64,000 bases of DNA from Amycolatopsis mongoliensis (GCF_030285665.1 NZ_CP127295.1:2046001-2110000), one strand, 5' to 3'. Numbered from the stretch's first letter, positions 48,387 to 56,620 are shown. The notes: a model not told the origin generated them from the letters alone. Translations and numbers: made by a program.

Positions 48387-49313
48387 GTGAGATTCGACGA
48401 CGACGCCGGCCTGGACGCCTCCGAGGTCCAGGACCTGCGCGGAAGCGGTGGAGGCGGCGGCGGGATCGGCGGTCGCGTTGCGCTCGGCGGTGGCGGGCTC
48501 GGCGTCGTCGGCCTGATCATCTACTTCGTGCTCTCCCAGCTCGGCGGGGTGAGCACCGGCGGCAGCGGCCTGTCCGGCGGGCTCGGCAGCGTCGGCTCCG
48601 GTCAGCAGGTCGACAACTCGAAGCTCTCCAGCCAGTGCAAGACCGGCGCGGACGCCAACAAGAACCACGACTGCGCCATCGTCGCGGTCGTCAACTCCGT
48701 CCAGGACTACTGGACGCAGCAGTTCGCGCGCTCCGGTTCGACCTACCGGAAGGCGCCGACCAACTTCTTCAACGGCGGTGTGCGCACCGGCTGCGGCAGC
48801 GCCACCTCCGACACCGGGCCGTTCTACTGCCCGGCCGACTCCGAGGTCTACATCGACCTCTCCTTCTTCGACGAGCTGAAGACCCGCTTCGGCGCGCAGG
48901 GCGGTCTCTTCACCGAGGCGTACGTGCTCGCCCACGAGTACGGCCACCACGTGCAGAACCTGCTCGGCACGTCGAAGAAGGGCAGCGGCACCGGCCCGAC
49001 CTCCGGCTCGGTGCGCCTGGAACTGCAGGCCGACTGCTACGCCGGCGTCTGGGCCAACCACGCCTCGACGACGCCGACCGAGAGCGGCAAGCCGCTGATC
49101 ACCGACGTCACCCAGGATGACATCGCGTCCGCGCTGGACACCGCGTCCCGCATCGGCGACGACTACATCCAGCAGAACCTCGGCGGCGGCCAGGTCGACC
49201 GCTCGAAGTTCACCCACGGCACATCGGCGCAGCGCAAGAAGTGGTTCACCACCGGCTTCCAGACCGGCGACCCGGCCCGCTGCGACACCTTCGGCACCAG
49301 CAACCTGGGCTAG
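48387..49313 (+). CDS. YpfJ-type neutral zinc metallopeptidase, membrane-anchored
   Basis: 308 residues from a GTG. Glycine-rich N-terminus, one membrane helix (GVVGLIIYFVLSQLG), then the metallopeptidase domain with HEYGHH (zinc ligands and Glu) and a downstream ADCYAGVWA helix carrying the third ligand region. No ribosome site precedes the GTG, while TACCAT lies 7 bases upstream, so the mRNA may be leaderless. Substrate unknown. Confidence 0.87.
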   Translation: MRFDDDAGLDASEVQDLRGSGGGGGGIGGRVALGGGGLGVVGLIIYFVLSQLGGVSTGGSGLSGGLGSVGSGQQVDNSKLSSQCKTGADANKNHDCAIVAVVNSVQDYWTQQFARSGSTYRKAPTNFFNGGVRTGCGSATSDTGPFYCPADSEVYIDLSFFDELKTRFGAQGGLFTEAYVLAHEYGHHVQNLLGTSKKGSGTGPTSGSVRLELQADCYAGVWANHASTTPTESGKPLITDVTQDDIASALDTASRIGDDYIQQNLGGGQVDRSKFTHGTSAQRKKWFTTGFQTGDPARCDTFGTSNLG

Positions 49314-49332
49314 CCCGGAAGCACAGCGGCAC

Positions 49333-49372
49333 GAAGAAGGGGCCGTCCCGAACCCGGGACGGCCCCTTCTTC
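49333..49372. terminator. Bidirectional hairpin terminator
   Basis: Perfect 17-bp stem GAAGAAGGGGCCGTCCC (49333-49349) and complement (49356-49372), loop of 6. Separates the convergent YpfJ and M28 peptidase genes. Confidence 0.87.
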
Positions 49373-49377
49373 CGTCC

Positions 49378-50919
49378 TCAGGCGGTCAGCGCGTGCGGGT
49401 CACCGGCGACGGCGCGGGCGGAGAAGTTCCGCTGCGCACCGCGGTCGGCGGCCTTCTGCTTGACCGTCTTGCTCTTGCCCGGCTGCACGCCGTTGACGCT
49501 CTCGGTGCTCGTCGCGTAGACGCCGAGGGCCCAGGCGACGCCGTCCGCGTTGCGGTCCAGCGCGACCCGGTCGATGTTGCCCAGGTTGTCGCAGGCCTGG
49601 TGGTAGCACGGGTCGAACGCGATGCCGGCCGTGCCGCCCCACTTCGCCGCCTGCGCCGGGGTCTTCAGCACCTCGGCGCCGGTGTCCAGGCCGCCGGCCG
49701 GGATGCCGACGGCGATGAACTCGCCGTAGTCCGAGCGGCCGGTGAAGTCGGTGCCCTCGAGGGACACGCCGCGCGCGGCCTGCAGGTAGTCGACGAAGGT
49801 CTTCTCGATCTGCGCCGAGCCGTACGGGCCGGGGCCCGCGCCGACGCCGTCGGAGTTGTCACCGTCGTAGGCGAAGTACCCGGCGTTCGGCGAGCCGATC
49901 ATGTCGAAGTTCAGGTACAGCGCGATGTCGAGCTGCTGCTCGAAGCTCAGCGAGTCGACGTAGTAGGTGGAGCCGATCAGGCCGAACTCCTCCGCGCTCC
50001 AGAAGCCGAAGCGGACGGCGTTGTTGGCCTTCGGGCTGCTCCCCAGCTGCAGCGCCGTCTCGAGCAGGGTCGCCGAGCCGGTGCCGTTGTCGTTGATGCC
50101 CGGGCCGGCCGGGACGCTGTCGAGGTGCGACCCCAGCATCACGACGTTGTCCTTGCGCCCGGTCTTGGTCTCGGCGATGACGTTGTAGCTGGTCCGCGCC
50201 TCCTGGAAGGTGCGCAGCTCCAGGGTCACCGGCTGCCCGGCGAGGGTGGCCAGCTGCGCGCCCGCGGCCGCCGTCACGCCCCCGGTCGGGATCTTCGCGT
50301 TGGCCGGGTCCCCCAGCGTGCCGTTCAGGTCGCCGTCGGTGTTGTTGTAGACGACGGCGCCGATCGCGCCCGCCGCCGCGGCGGTCTGCTGCTTCTGCGC
50401 GAACGAGCAGCCGCCGCGCTTGATCAGCGCGATCTTGCCGGCGACGTCGGCGGTGTAGTCGGTGGCCTCGCAGCCGCTGGTGTCGTCGACCGCGACCACG
50501 GCGAGCGGCGCGGTGATGCCGCCGACCGGCGTCGAGACGGTGTACTCCATCGCGATGACCGGGACGTTCTGGCCGCCCGCGGTCAGCTTCTCCGCCAGGG
50601 TCTGCGAGAAGGTGAACGGGAACTCCTGGCGGGTCACCTGGAAGCCGGCCGCCTCGAGCTTGGTCGCGATGTACTCGGCGGACTTCTTGTGGCCGTCGGT
50701 GCTAGCCGCCCGCGTGCCGCCGTTGGTGTCGGCGATGCGCTGCAGGGCGATCAGGTGCCGGTTGACGCCGTTGACGTCGACCTTCTTGACGAGCTGCTTC
50801 GCCAGGGCAGGACCGTCGGGGACCGTGTTCGCGGCGGCGGCCGGGGTCAGGCCGAGCACCAGCGTCGCGCCGGCGGCCAGGGCCATCGGCGGGAGGAATC
50901 TCTTTCGGAAAAGTGACAT
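49378..50919 (-). CDS. Secreted M28 aminopeptidase with PA domain
   Basis: 513 residues. Signal peptide (ending PAAAA near 29), N-terminal part, a PA insert (about 135-240, VAGKIALIKRGGCSFAQK), then the M28 domain. Zinc ligands: His in GSHLDS, Asp in GINDNGTG, Glu in WSAEEFG, Asp in NFDMIGSPN and His in DPCYHQACD. Resembles Streptomyces griseus aminopeptidase S, which removes N-terminal hydrophobic residues. Extracellular peptide use. Confidence 0.9.
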   Translation of the reverse strand: MSLFRKRFLPPMALAAGATLVLGLTPAAAANTVPDGPALAKQLVKKVDVNGVNRHLIALQRIADTNGGTRAASTDGHKKSAEYIATKLEAAGFQVTRQEFPFTFSQTLAEKLTAGGQNVPVIAMEYTVSTPVGGITAPLAVVAVDDTSGCEATDYTADVAGKIALIKRGGCSFAQKQQTAAAAGAIGAVVYNNTDGDLNGTLGDPANAKIPTGGVTAAAGAQLATLAGQPVTLELRTFQEARTSYNVIAETKTGRKDNVVMLGSHLDSVPAGPGINDNGTGSATLLETALQLGSSPKANNAVRFGFWSAEEFGLIGSTYYVDSLSFEQQLDIALYLNFDMIGSPNAGYFAYDGDNSDGVGAGPGPYGSAQIEKTFVDYLQAARGVSLEGTDFTGRSDYGEFIAVGIPAGGLDTGAEVLKTPAQAAKWGGTAGIAFDPCYHQACDNLGNIDRVALDRNADGVAWALGVYATSTESVNGVQPGKSKTVKQKAADRGAQRNFSARAVAGDPHALTA

Positions 50920-50987
50920 GGTTGCTCACCTTTGTTCCGAATGAGTAGTTCGTCAATGCGTCATTAGGCGGGAACTTCGTCAGCCGG

Positions 50988-50993
50988 TATACA
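50988..50993 (+). promoter_or_regulatory. -10 element TATACA before the quinone oxidoreductase gene
   Basis: TATACA ends 8 bases before the ATG at 51002, and no ribosome site lies between them, so the transcript likely starts at the ATG (leaderless). The -35 region is weak. Confidence 0.4.
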
Positions 50994-51001
50994 GTCGACA
51001 C

Positions 51002-51979
51002 ATGTACGCGATCACCATCCGTGAACCAGGTGACCCGGACGTTCTCGAGTGGGCGGAGGTCGCGGATCCGCGCCCCGGCCCCGGTGAAGTGCTGCTGGAC
51101 GTCGCGGCGAGCGCGGTGAACCGGGCGGACCTCCTGCAGCGCCAAGGCCACTACCCGCCGCCCCCGGGCGCCAGCGAAACGATCGGCCTCGAGTGCTCCG
51201 GCACGATCGCCGAACTCGGCGAAGGCGTCGAAGGCTGGAACGTCGGCGACGAGGTCTGCGCGCTGCTCGCCGGCGGCGGCTACGCGGAGAAGGCCGTCGT
51301 CCCGGCCGGGCAGCTGCTGCCGGTGCCCGGCGAAATCGACCTGATCACCGCGGCCGGCCTGCCCGAGGTGGCGTGCACGGTGTGGGCGAACGTCGTGATG
51401 CACGCGAAGCTCGCCGAGGGCGACGTGCTGCTGGTCCACGGCGGCGCGGGCGGCATCGGCACGCACGCGATCCAGGTCGGCAAGGCGCTCGGCGCGACCG
51501 TCGCCGTGACCGCCGGTTCGGCCGAGCGGCTCGAACGCTGCCGCCAGCTCGGCGCCGACATTGCGATCAACTACAAGGAAGAGGACTTCGTCGAGGTCCT
51601 CAAGAAGGAGACCGGCGGCGCGAACGTCATCCTCGACAACATGGGCGCGTCCTACCTCGGCCGCAACGTCGACGCGCTGGCGCCCGACGGCCGGTTGGTG
51701 ATCATCGGCATGCAGGGCGGGGTGAAGGGCGAGCTGAACGTCGGCGCGCTGCTCGGCAAGCGGGCTTCGGTGTTCGCGGCGGGCCTGCGCTTCCGGCCCC
51801 TGGACCAGAAGGCGGCGATCGTCGCCGACGTCCGCGAACGGCTGTGGCCCCTGGTCGAGGAAGGTTCGGTCAAGCCGATCATCGGCCAGGTCGTGCCGAT
51901 GGCCGAAGCCGCGTCCGCGCACCGCGCGCTCGAAGAGGGTTCGGTGTTCGGGAAGATCCTGCTGGCGGCGAAGTCCTAG
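51002..51979 (+). CDS. NAD(P)H-quinone oxidoreductase (zinc-free MDR, PIG3-like)
   Basis: 325 residues. GroES-like domain with NRADLLQRQGHYPPPPGASE, then the Rossmann GGAGGIGTHAIQ. Zinc ligands are absent, as in the quinone oxidoreductase branch. Position next to the class V aminotransferase homologue and Bpa matches Rv3777 of M. tuberculosis, as remembered. The stop codon lies inside a 14-bp inverted repeat that borders the following intergenic element. Confidence 0.88.
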   Translation: MYAITIREPGDPDVLEWAEVADPRPGPGEVLLDVAASAVNRADLLQRQGHYPPPPGASETIGLECSGTIAELGEGVEGWNVGDEVCALLAGGGYAEKAVVPAGQLLPVPGEIDLITAAGLPEVACTVWANVVMHAKLAEGDVLLVHGGAGGIGTHAIQVGKALGATVAVTAGSAERLERCRQLGADIAINYKEEDFVEVLKKETGGANVILDNMGASYLGRNVDALAPDGRLVIIGMQGGVKGELNVGALLGKRASVFAAGLRFRPLDQKAAIVADVRERLWPLVEEGSVKPIIGQVVPMAEAASAHRALEEGSVFGKILLAAKS

Positions 51980-52226
51980 TGTCGCGCGTCTGAGGTTCGT
52001 TGACAGCGGCCCGGCCCTGCGCGCCAAGGTGGCGTCGGGCGCATCGGACCGGGATCTGCCGAGCGTCGCGCCGGCTGGTCCGGCGACATGAATGACTCAT
52101 TCATATCGCCGGACGAGGTGAATGGGTCATTCACTGCATCGCGGCCGAGGCCTGCCCGGGCCGGGCTCTCATGACGCAGGTTCCCGCCGCCCCGAACGTC
52201 AAACACCTTGCAACGCGCGACACTAG
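51975..52226. repeat. 252-bp MITE-like intergenic element
   Basis: Bordered by perfect 14-bp inverted repeats CTAGTGTCGCGCGT (51975-51988) and its complement (52213-52226), both ending in CTAG. The interior holds a 45-bp double-hairpin element (52089-52133) and a CCAAGGTGGCGTCGGGCGCATC stretch resembling the 84-bp array module. No ORF. Fills the whole gap between convergent genes; the left repeat includes the stop codon of the oxidoreductase gene. Confidence 0.65.
52089..52133. repeat. 45-bp TGAATGACTCATTCA element, copy 1
   Basis: Left part TGAATGACTCATTCA is a palindrome in itself and also pairs with the right part, TGAATGGGTCATTCA, at 14 of 15 positions. About 41 of 45 bases match the copy at 54306. 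It sits between convergent genes. Confidence 0.8.
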
Positions 52227-52231
52227 CTACA

Positions 52232-53431
52232 TCAGCGCAGTTCTTCGAGGACCCGCACGAGCTGGTTGATCTCGAAGACGTTGGAGTAGTGGGCGAGCCC
52301 GATCCGCACGGCGCCGCCCACTTCTCCGACGCCGAGTGACGCGAAGACGCCGGCCGCTCCGTCGTCGGCGAAGGCACACAACCCCTGCGACGCCAGGTAC
52401 TCGGCGACCTCGGGCGCCTTCTTGCCGGCGACCGCGAAGGCGAGCGCAGGGATGCGGCGCATCGCGTTGCCGATGACCATGATGTGCCGCAGCGACAGCA
52501 GTTCCGTCGACAGCTGCGCGAGCAGTCCCGCGTGGTACGACTTCGCCGAGCCGAGCGAGGTGACCAGGCGCTCGCGGCGCGATCCGGTCGCGGCGTCGTC
52601 GAGGCCCGCGAGGTAGTCGATCGACGCGATCAGCCCGGCCAGCAGCGGGTAGGCGTGCGGGCCGAGCTCGAGACGGGCGGCGCCGCGCGCCATCGGGTCG
52701 AGCGAGACCGACGGGATCCGCTCGATCAGCTCCGGATCGCGGAAGACGAGCGCCCCCACCGAAGGCCCGCCCCAGGCTTGGGCGGAGACGACCATGACGT
52801 CGGCGCCGAGCGCGTTGATGTCCAGCGGCAGGAACGGCGCGGCGTAGGTGGCGTCGACGACGACGAGCGCGCCGACCCGCTTGGCGAACTCGATGATCGT
52901 CGGGACGTCCGGCCGGGTGCCGACGGAACCGGACGCGAGCGTGACCGCGACGGCCTTCGTGCGCGCCGACACGAGCTGCTCGTACTGCCACGCGGGCAGC
53001 TCGCAGGTTTCGATGTCGATCTCGCCCCACCGCACGACGGCACCGACGCGCTTCGCGGCGCGCTGCCACGGCGCGAGGTTGGCCTGTTCGTCGAGCCTCG
53101 ACACGACGACCTCGTCGCCGATCGTCCAGCGCTCGGCGAGCGCGTCGCAGAGGCGGCGCAGCATCACCGGCGAGCTCGGCCCGAGCACGACGGCGGCCGG
53201 GTCGGCCCCGACCAGGTCGGCCACGGCCCGGCGGGCCGCGGTCACGATGCTCTCCGCGCGCTGTGAGGCCGGAAACGCTCCACCCGGCCCGGACACCGGG
53301 GCGCGCATAGCCGTGGAAACGGCCGAAGCGACCTGTTCCGGGACCAGCATTCCGGCGGCGCCGTCGAAGTGAATCCAGCCGTCACCCAGCGCGGGAAAGA
53401 GCCCACGGATACGAGCGACGTCGAACGCCAT
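52232..53431 (-). CDS. Class V aminotransferase-like protein lacking the PLP lysine
   Basis: 399 residues. Cysteine-desulfurase-like fold: IHFDGAAG, VSRLDEQANLAPW, DIETCELP, VTLASGSVGTRPDV, and VVVDAT with the conserved Asp193. Where the family has S-x-H-K, the sequence reads SAQAWGG (216-222): Gln218 and Ala219 replace His and the PLP lysine. This matches what I recall of M. tuberculosis Rv3778c, whose equivalent stretch also lacks Lys. It may bind PLP without turnover or have another role. Synteny with Rv3777-Rv3780 supports orthology. Confidence 0.85.
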   Translation of the reverse strand: MAFDVARIRGLFPALGDGWIHFDGAAGMLVPEQVASAVSTAMRAPVSGPGGAFPASQRAESIVTAARRAVADLVGADPAAVVLGPSSPVMLRRLCDALAERWTIGDEVVVSRLDEQANLAPWQRAAKRVGAVVRWGEIDIETCELPAWQYEQLVSARTKAVAVTLASGSVGTRPDVPTIIEFAKRVGALVVVDATYAAPFLPLDINALGADVMVVSAQAWGGPSVGALVFRDPELIERIPSVSLDPMARGAARLELGPHAYPLLAGLIASIDYLAGLDDAATGSRRERLVTSLGSAKSYHAGLLAQLSTELLSLRHIMVIGNAMRRIPALAFAVAGKKAPEVAEYLASQGLCAFADDGAAGVFASLGVGEVGGAVRIGLAHYSNVFEINQLVRVLEELR

Positions 53432-53574
53432 GGGGACACCGTACGGACGTGCGGTTTCGCCGCGCGTCCGGGGTTGGGTGGAGAGCCACCGGGAACCCCG
53501 ATAGCCGCTACGCTCGGAGACGGACACCCCGCGGGTGTCGCGGAGCGTGGCTAACGCGAGCCAGGATGGAGCAC

Positions 53575-54129
53575 ATGACCGAGCCGAACTCCCGGGAATC
53601 GGGTACAGCGGGTGACACCGACCACGAATCTTCACCCCACATAGTGGTAGTCGGCCAGGATGGCTCACCTGTTGACGGTGCGGAGCACGCCGAGGCGGTG
53701 GGTGAGCTCATCGAAGAGCCGGCCAAGGTGATGCGGATCGGCACGATGATCAAGCAGCTGCTGGAGGAGGTCCGCGCGGCTCCGCTGGACGACGCTTCCC
53801 GCACGCGGGTCCGCGAGATCCACCAGACCTCGGTGAAGGAGCTGGCCAACGCGCTGGCGCCGGAGCTGCAGGAGGAGCTGGAGCGGCTGGTCCGCCCGTT
53901 CACGGACGACTCGACGCCTTCGGACGCCGAGCTGCGGATCGCCCAGGCGCAGCTGGTCGGGTGGCTGGAGGGGTTGTTCAGCGGGATCCAGACGGCGCTG
54001 TTCGCCCAGCAGATGGCGGCGCGGGTCCAGCTGGAGCAGATGCGGCGCGGGTTGCCGGCCGGCCCTTCGGCCGCCGGCGGGCACGAGCCGCACGGGCCGG
54101 GGATTTCGGGGACGGGCCAGTACCTCTGA
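53575..54129 (+). CDS. bpa: Bacterial proteasome activator Bpa
   Basis: 184 residues. Helical middle with EPAKVMRIGTMIKQLLEEVRAAPLD and LANALAPELQEELERLVRPFT, disordered ends, and the C-terminus G-Q-Y-L, the proteasome-gate-opening motif of Bpa (Rv3780). Bpa forms a ring that docks on the 20S proteasome and feeds it unfolded substrates without ATP. Start placed at the second ATG (53575), with GGATGGAG upstream; 53566 is possible. Adjacent genes match the Mycobacterium neighbourhood. Confidence 0.93.
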   Translation: MTEPNSRESGTAGDTDHESSPHIVVVGQDGSPVDGAEHAEAVGELIEEPAKVMRIGTMIKQLLEEVRAAPLDDASRTRVREIHQTSVKELANALAPELQEELERLVRPFTDDSTPSDAELRIAQAQLVGWLEGLFSGIQTALFAQQMAARVQLEQMRRGLPAGPSAAGGHEPHGPGISGTGQYL

Positions 54130-54139
54130 CGGTTGTCCC

Positions 54140-54186
54140 GGGGTTGTCCACAGACCGAAGGGGATGTGGACAACCCCTGTGGACAA
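54140..54186. terminator. bpa terminator hairpin containing three DnaA-box-like sequences
   Basis: Perfect 13-bp stem GGGGTTGTCCACA (54140-54152) / TGTGGACAACCCC (54165-54177) with a 12-base loop, 11 bases after the bpa stop. The stem and the next bases give three exact copies of the actinobacterial DnaA box TTGTCCACA: 54144-54152, and inverted at 54165-54173 and 54178-54186. Confidence 0.65.
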
Positions 54187-54305
54187 CTCGCTTCGCGGCG
54201 GTTTCGTCCGAGGTGGCCGATAGACTGGACGAGGGGCCGCCCCCCAGGGAAGGGCGGGGGTCCCGGCGAGGTCGGGCCGCTGTGGCAATGGGCGCCCGGA
54301 CGTCT

Positions 54306-54350
54306 TGAATGACTCATTCCTGTCCTCGGACGAGGTGAATGGGTCATTCA
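54306..54350. repeat. 45-bp TGAATGACTCATTCA element, copy 2
   Basis: Near copy of the element at 52089. The centre forms an extra small hairpin (CCTC-GGAC-GAGG). Also between convergent genes (bpa and the epoxide hydrolase gene). Confidence 0.8.
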
Positions 54351-54481
54351 AGGCGCCTCGGTCACGCGACCACGCCCCCGAGCAGCACATCAGTCCCTGA
54401 GTGCCGCCAGGCCTCGAGTCGGCCCGGACCCGTCCTTGCCGGGACTCCGCCGAGAAGGGCGCGCCGTCCGGCCAGTGCGCC

Positions 54482-55636
54482 TCAGGGCCGCAGGGTGCGG
54501 AAGAACTCCCGGATGTCGCCGATCAGCGCGTCCGGTTCCTCCAGGGCCGGGAAGTGGCCGCCGCGCGGGAACTCCGTCCAGTGGACGATCTTGTCCGTTC
54601 GCTCTGCCAGGGTCCGGATCGGCAGGCCGATGTCGTCCGGGAAGACCGCCACCCCCGTCGGGACCGTGTTCGGTGCCGGCGGCGCTCCCCAGCCGCCCGT
54701 CAAGGCCGCGTACAGGCGCGCCGAGGAGTTGGCCGTTTCGGTGAACCAGTAGATCGACACGTCCGCCAGCAGGTCGTCGCGGTCGATCAGGTCGGCCGAG
54801 GTGTTCGAGAACGACCGGAACTTCTCCGCGATCCAGGCCAGCTGCCCCGCCGGCGAGTCGTGCAGGCCGTACGCAAGCGTTTGCGGCTTCGTCGCCTGGA
54901 GGATCGCGTAGCCCGTTCCCGACGCCGAAAACGCCTGCCCCTTCTCCAGCGACCGGCGTCCGGCGGCGAGTTCGTCACCCGCCAGCTCGGCGAGGTCCGA
55001 CGGCGTCCGCGCCACCGCCGACGGCAGCATCGTCACGTGGATCCCCAGCACCCGCGCGGGGAACTGGACCGCCAGCTCCCGCGAGATGGTCGCGCCCCAG
55101 TCACCGCCGTGGGCGCCGAACCGCTCGTAGCCCAGGCGGGTCATCAGCTCCGCGAACGCCCGCGCGATCCGCTCCGGACCCCAGTCCGGCGTCGGTGTCG
55201 GGCCCGAGAAGCCGTAACCCGGGATCGACGGCACCACCACCGTCAGCGCGTCCGCCGGGTCGCCGCCGTACGCGCGTGGATCCGTCAGCGGCCCGATGAC
55301 GTCCAGGAACTCGACGATCGAGCCCGGCCAGCCGTGCGTCAGCAGCACCGGCGGCGCGGCCGGCTCCGGGGAGACCACGTGCAGGAAGTGCACGTTCGTC
55401 CCGTCGATCACCGTCGCGAACTGCGGAAACGCGTTGATCCGCTCCTCCTGCGCCCGCCAGTCGAAGCTCGTCCGCCAGTACTCGGCCAGCTCACGCACGT
55501 AGTCGACGGGCGCCCCGAGCCGCCAGCCGGCGTCGGCGGGCTGGTCGGGCCAGCGCGTGTTCGCCAGCCGCGCGCGGAGATCGTCGAGAGCGGCCTGCGG
55601 GACGTCGATGCGGAACGGCGTGATCTCTGAGGTCAT
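54482..55636 (-). CDS. Epoxide hydrolase (alpha/beta-hydrolase)
   Basis: 384 residues. N-terminal EHN domain (TPFRIDVPQAALDDLRARLANTRWPDQP), oxyanion HGWPG (101-105), nucleophile motif GGDWG with Asp179, ring-opening Tyr region, and catalytic His in PRGGHFPALEEP near the C-terminus. Converts epoxides to diols. Its start is 3 bases after the pseG stop, so it is probably on the same transcript, although no sugar-related role is apparent. Confidence 0.9.
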   Translation of the reverse strand: MTSEITPFRIDVPQAALDDLRARLANTRWPDQPADAGWRLGAPVDYVRELAEYWRTSFDWRAQEERINAFPQFATVIDGTNVHFLHVVSPEPAAPPVLLTHGWPGSIVEFLDVIGPLTDPRAYGGDPADALTVVVPSIPGYGFSGPTPTPDWGPERIARAFAELMTRLGYERFGAHGGDWGATISRELAVQFPARVLGIHVTMLPSAVARTPSDLAELAGDELAAGRRSLEKGQAFSASGTGYAILQATKPQTLAYGLHDSPAGQLAWIAEKFRSFSNTSADLIDRDDLLADVSIYWFTETANSSARLYAALTGGWGAPPAPNTVPTGVAVFPDDIGLPIRTLAERTDKIVHWTEFPRGGHFPALEEPDALIGDIREFFRTLRP

Positions 55637-55639
55637 GCC

Positions 55640-56620
55640 TCAACGATAGGAAGCACCGAGGACAGATCCGGTCCTCGATTCCACCTGATCCAGCACCCGG
55701 TCCACCCCACGGCCGTCCACTGTGGCCGACGCCGTCTCCGACAACCGCCGCCGGAGTGCCGGGTCGGACAACAGCGAACGCAGGACCGCCGTCACCTCGG
55801 GCAGCCGCTCCGCCAGGGACTCCGCCGGGCCGAGTCCCGCCGCCAAGCCGAGCTCCAAAGCGGCCCGGTAGCCCGCTTCCTGGTTGTCCACCAGCAGCAC
55901 CGCCGCCGTCGGGACGCCGAGGCAGCACAGCTCCACGAAGGTCACTCCGGACGCGCTCACCGCGACGTCCGTCGTCGCGAACAGCTCCAGCAGCGCAGGA
56001 CTCGGCGCCGCGACGCGGATCGACTGGTCCGGCCGCAGGTCCGGCAACGCAGGTTCACCGCGCACCAGCACATCCGCCGTGAAGGGCAACTCCGTGTCGC
56101 GAAGCGCGCGAAGCAGCAACCCTGCTGTCGGCGCCCGCTCGTCGCTGCCACCGAGGGCCAGCGTGACGTGCAGCGGCGGCCCGGAAAGCACCCGGCGCGT
56201 ACCCCGCACGACGTCCCGAAGCGGCGCGTAAGCGATCCCCCGCAGCAAGACGTCCGAGCCGTCGTCGGGCCGGGGCGAAGGCGCGAAGCCCGAGTCCACG
56301 ACGATGTCCGCGGGCCGGCGCCCGAACACGTCGTCCTCGATCGAGACGAGCAGCGCACCCGCCGCGTTGACCTCTTTCCGCAGGTCACCGAGGCCGTAGT
56401 GGTCGACGACCACCGCGTCGAACCCCGTCGCGTCAAAAGACCCGACCCGCGAGACGCCCAGCTCGTCGAACCGCGAAGCGAGCCACTCCGCGTTCTCGAC
56501 GCGGCCGGAAAACGCCACCCGCCAGCCCCGCGCGACCGCCCGCTCGGCGTAGGCGACCATCCGCGCGATGTGCCCGGCGCCGATCGACGCCGACGCGTCC
56601 GCGCGCAGGAGCAGCCTCAC
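55640..56620 (-). CDS. pseG: PseG-like UDP-sugar hydrolase
   Basis: 326 residues from a GTG. GT-B-like fold with RADASASIGAGHIARM at 7-21, in which His17 is the catalytic base of PseG, then VVDHYGLG and EDDVFGRRPADIVVDSG. PseG removes UDP from the 2,4-diacetamido-trideoxy-altrose intermediate of pseudaminic acid. SpsG of Bacillus is the same family. GTGA overlap with the SpsF-like gene upstream. Confidence 0.85.
   Translation of the reverse strand: MRLLLRADASASIGAGHIARMVAYAERAVARGWRVAFSGRVENAEWLASRFDELGVSRVGSFDATGFDAVVVDHYGLGDLRKEVNAAGALLVSIEDDVFGRRPADIVVDSGFAPSPRPDDGSDVLLRGIAYAPLRDVVRGTRRVLSGPPLHVTLALGGSDERAPTAGLLLRALRDTELPFTADVLVRGEPALPDLRPDQSIRVAAPSPALLELFATTDVAVSASGVTFVELCCLGVPTAAVLLVDNQEAGYRAALELGLAAGLGPAESLAERLPEVTAVLRSLLSDPALRRRLSETASATVDGRGVDRVLDQVESRTGSVLGASYR

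Larger units (their letters stand above)
54130..54481. other. 352-bp intergenic region with DnaA-box-like hairpin and repeat
   Basis: Holds three TTGTCCACA/TGTGGACAA sequences near its left end (54144-54186) and the second copy of the 45-bp element (54306-54350). The rest has no recognisable coding or RNA feature. Confidence 0.6.

Noticed and set aside
51975-52226. Complete insertion sequence
   Set aside because: No transposase ORF; at most a non-autonomous element.
54140-54186. Replication origin
   Set aside because: Only three DnaA boxes, no dnaA or dnaN nearby and no AT-rich unwinding region.
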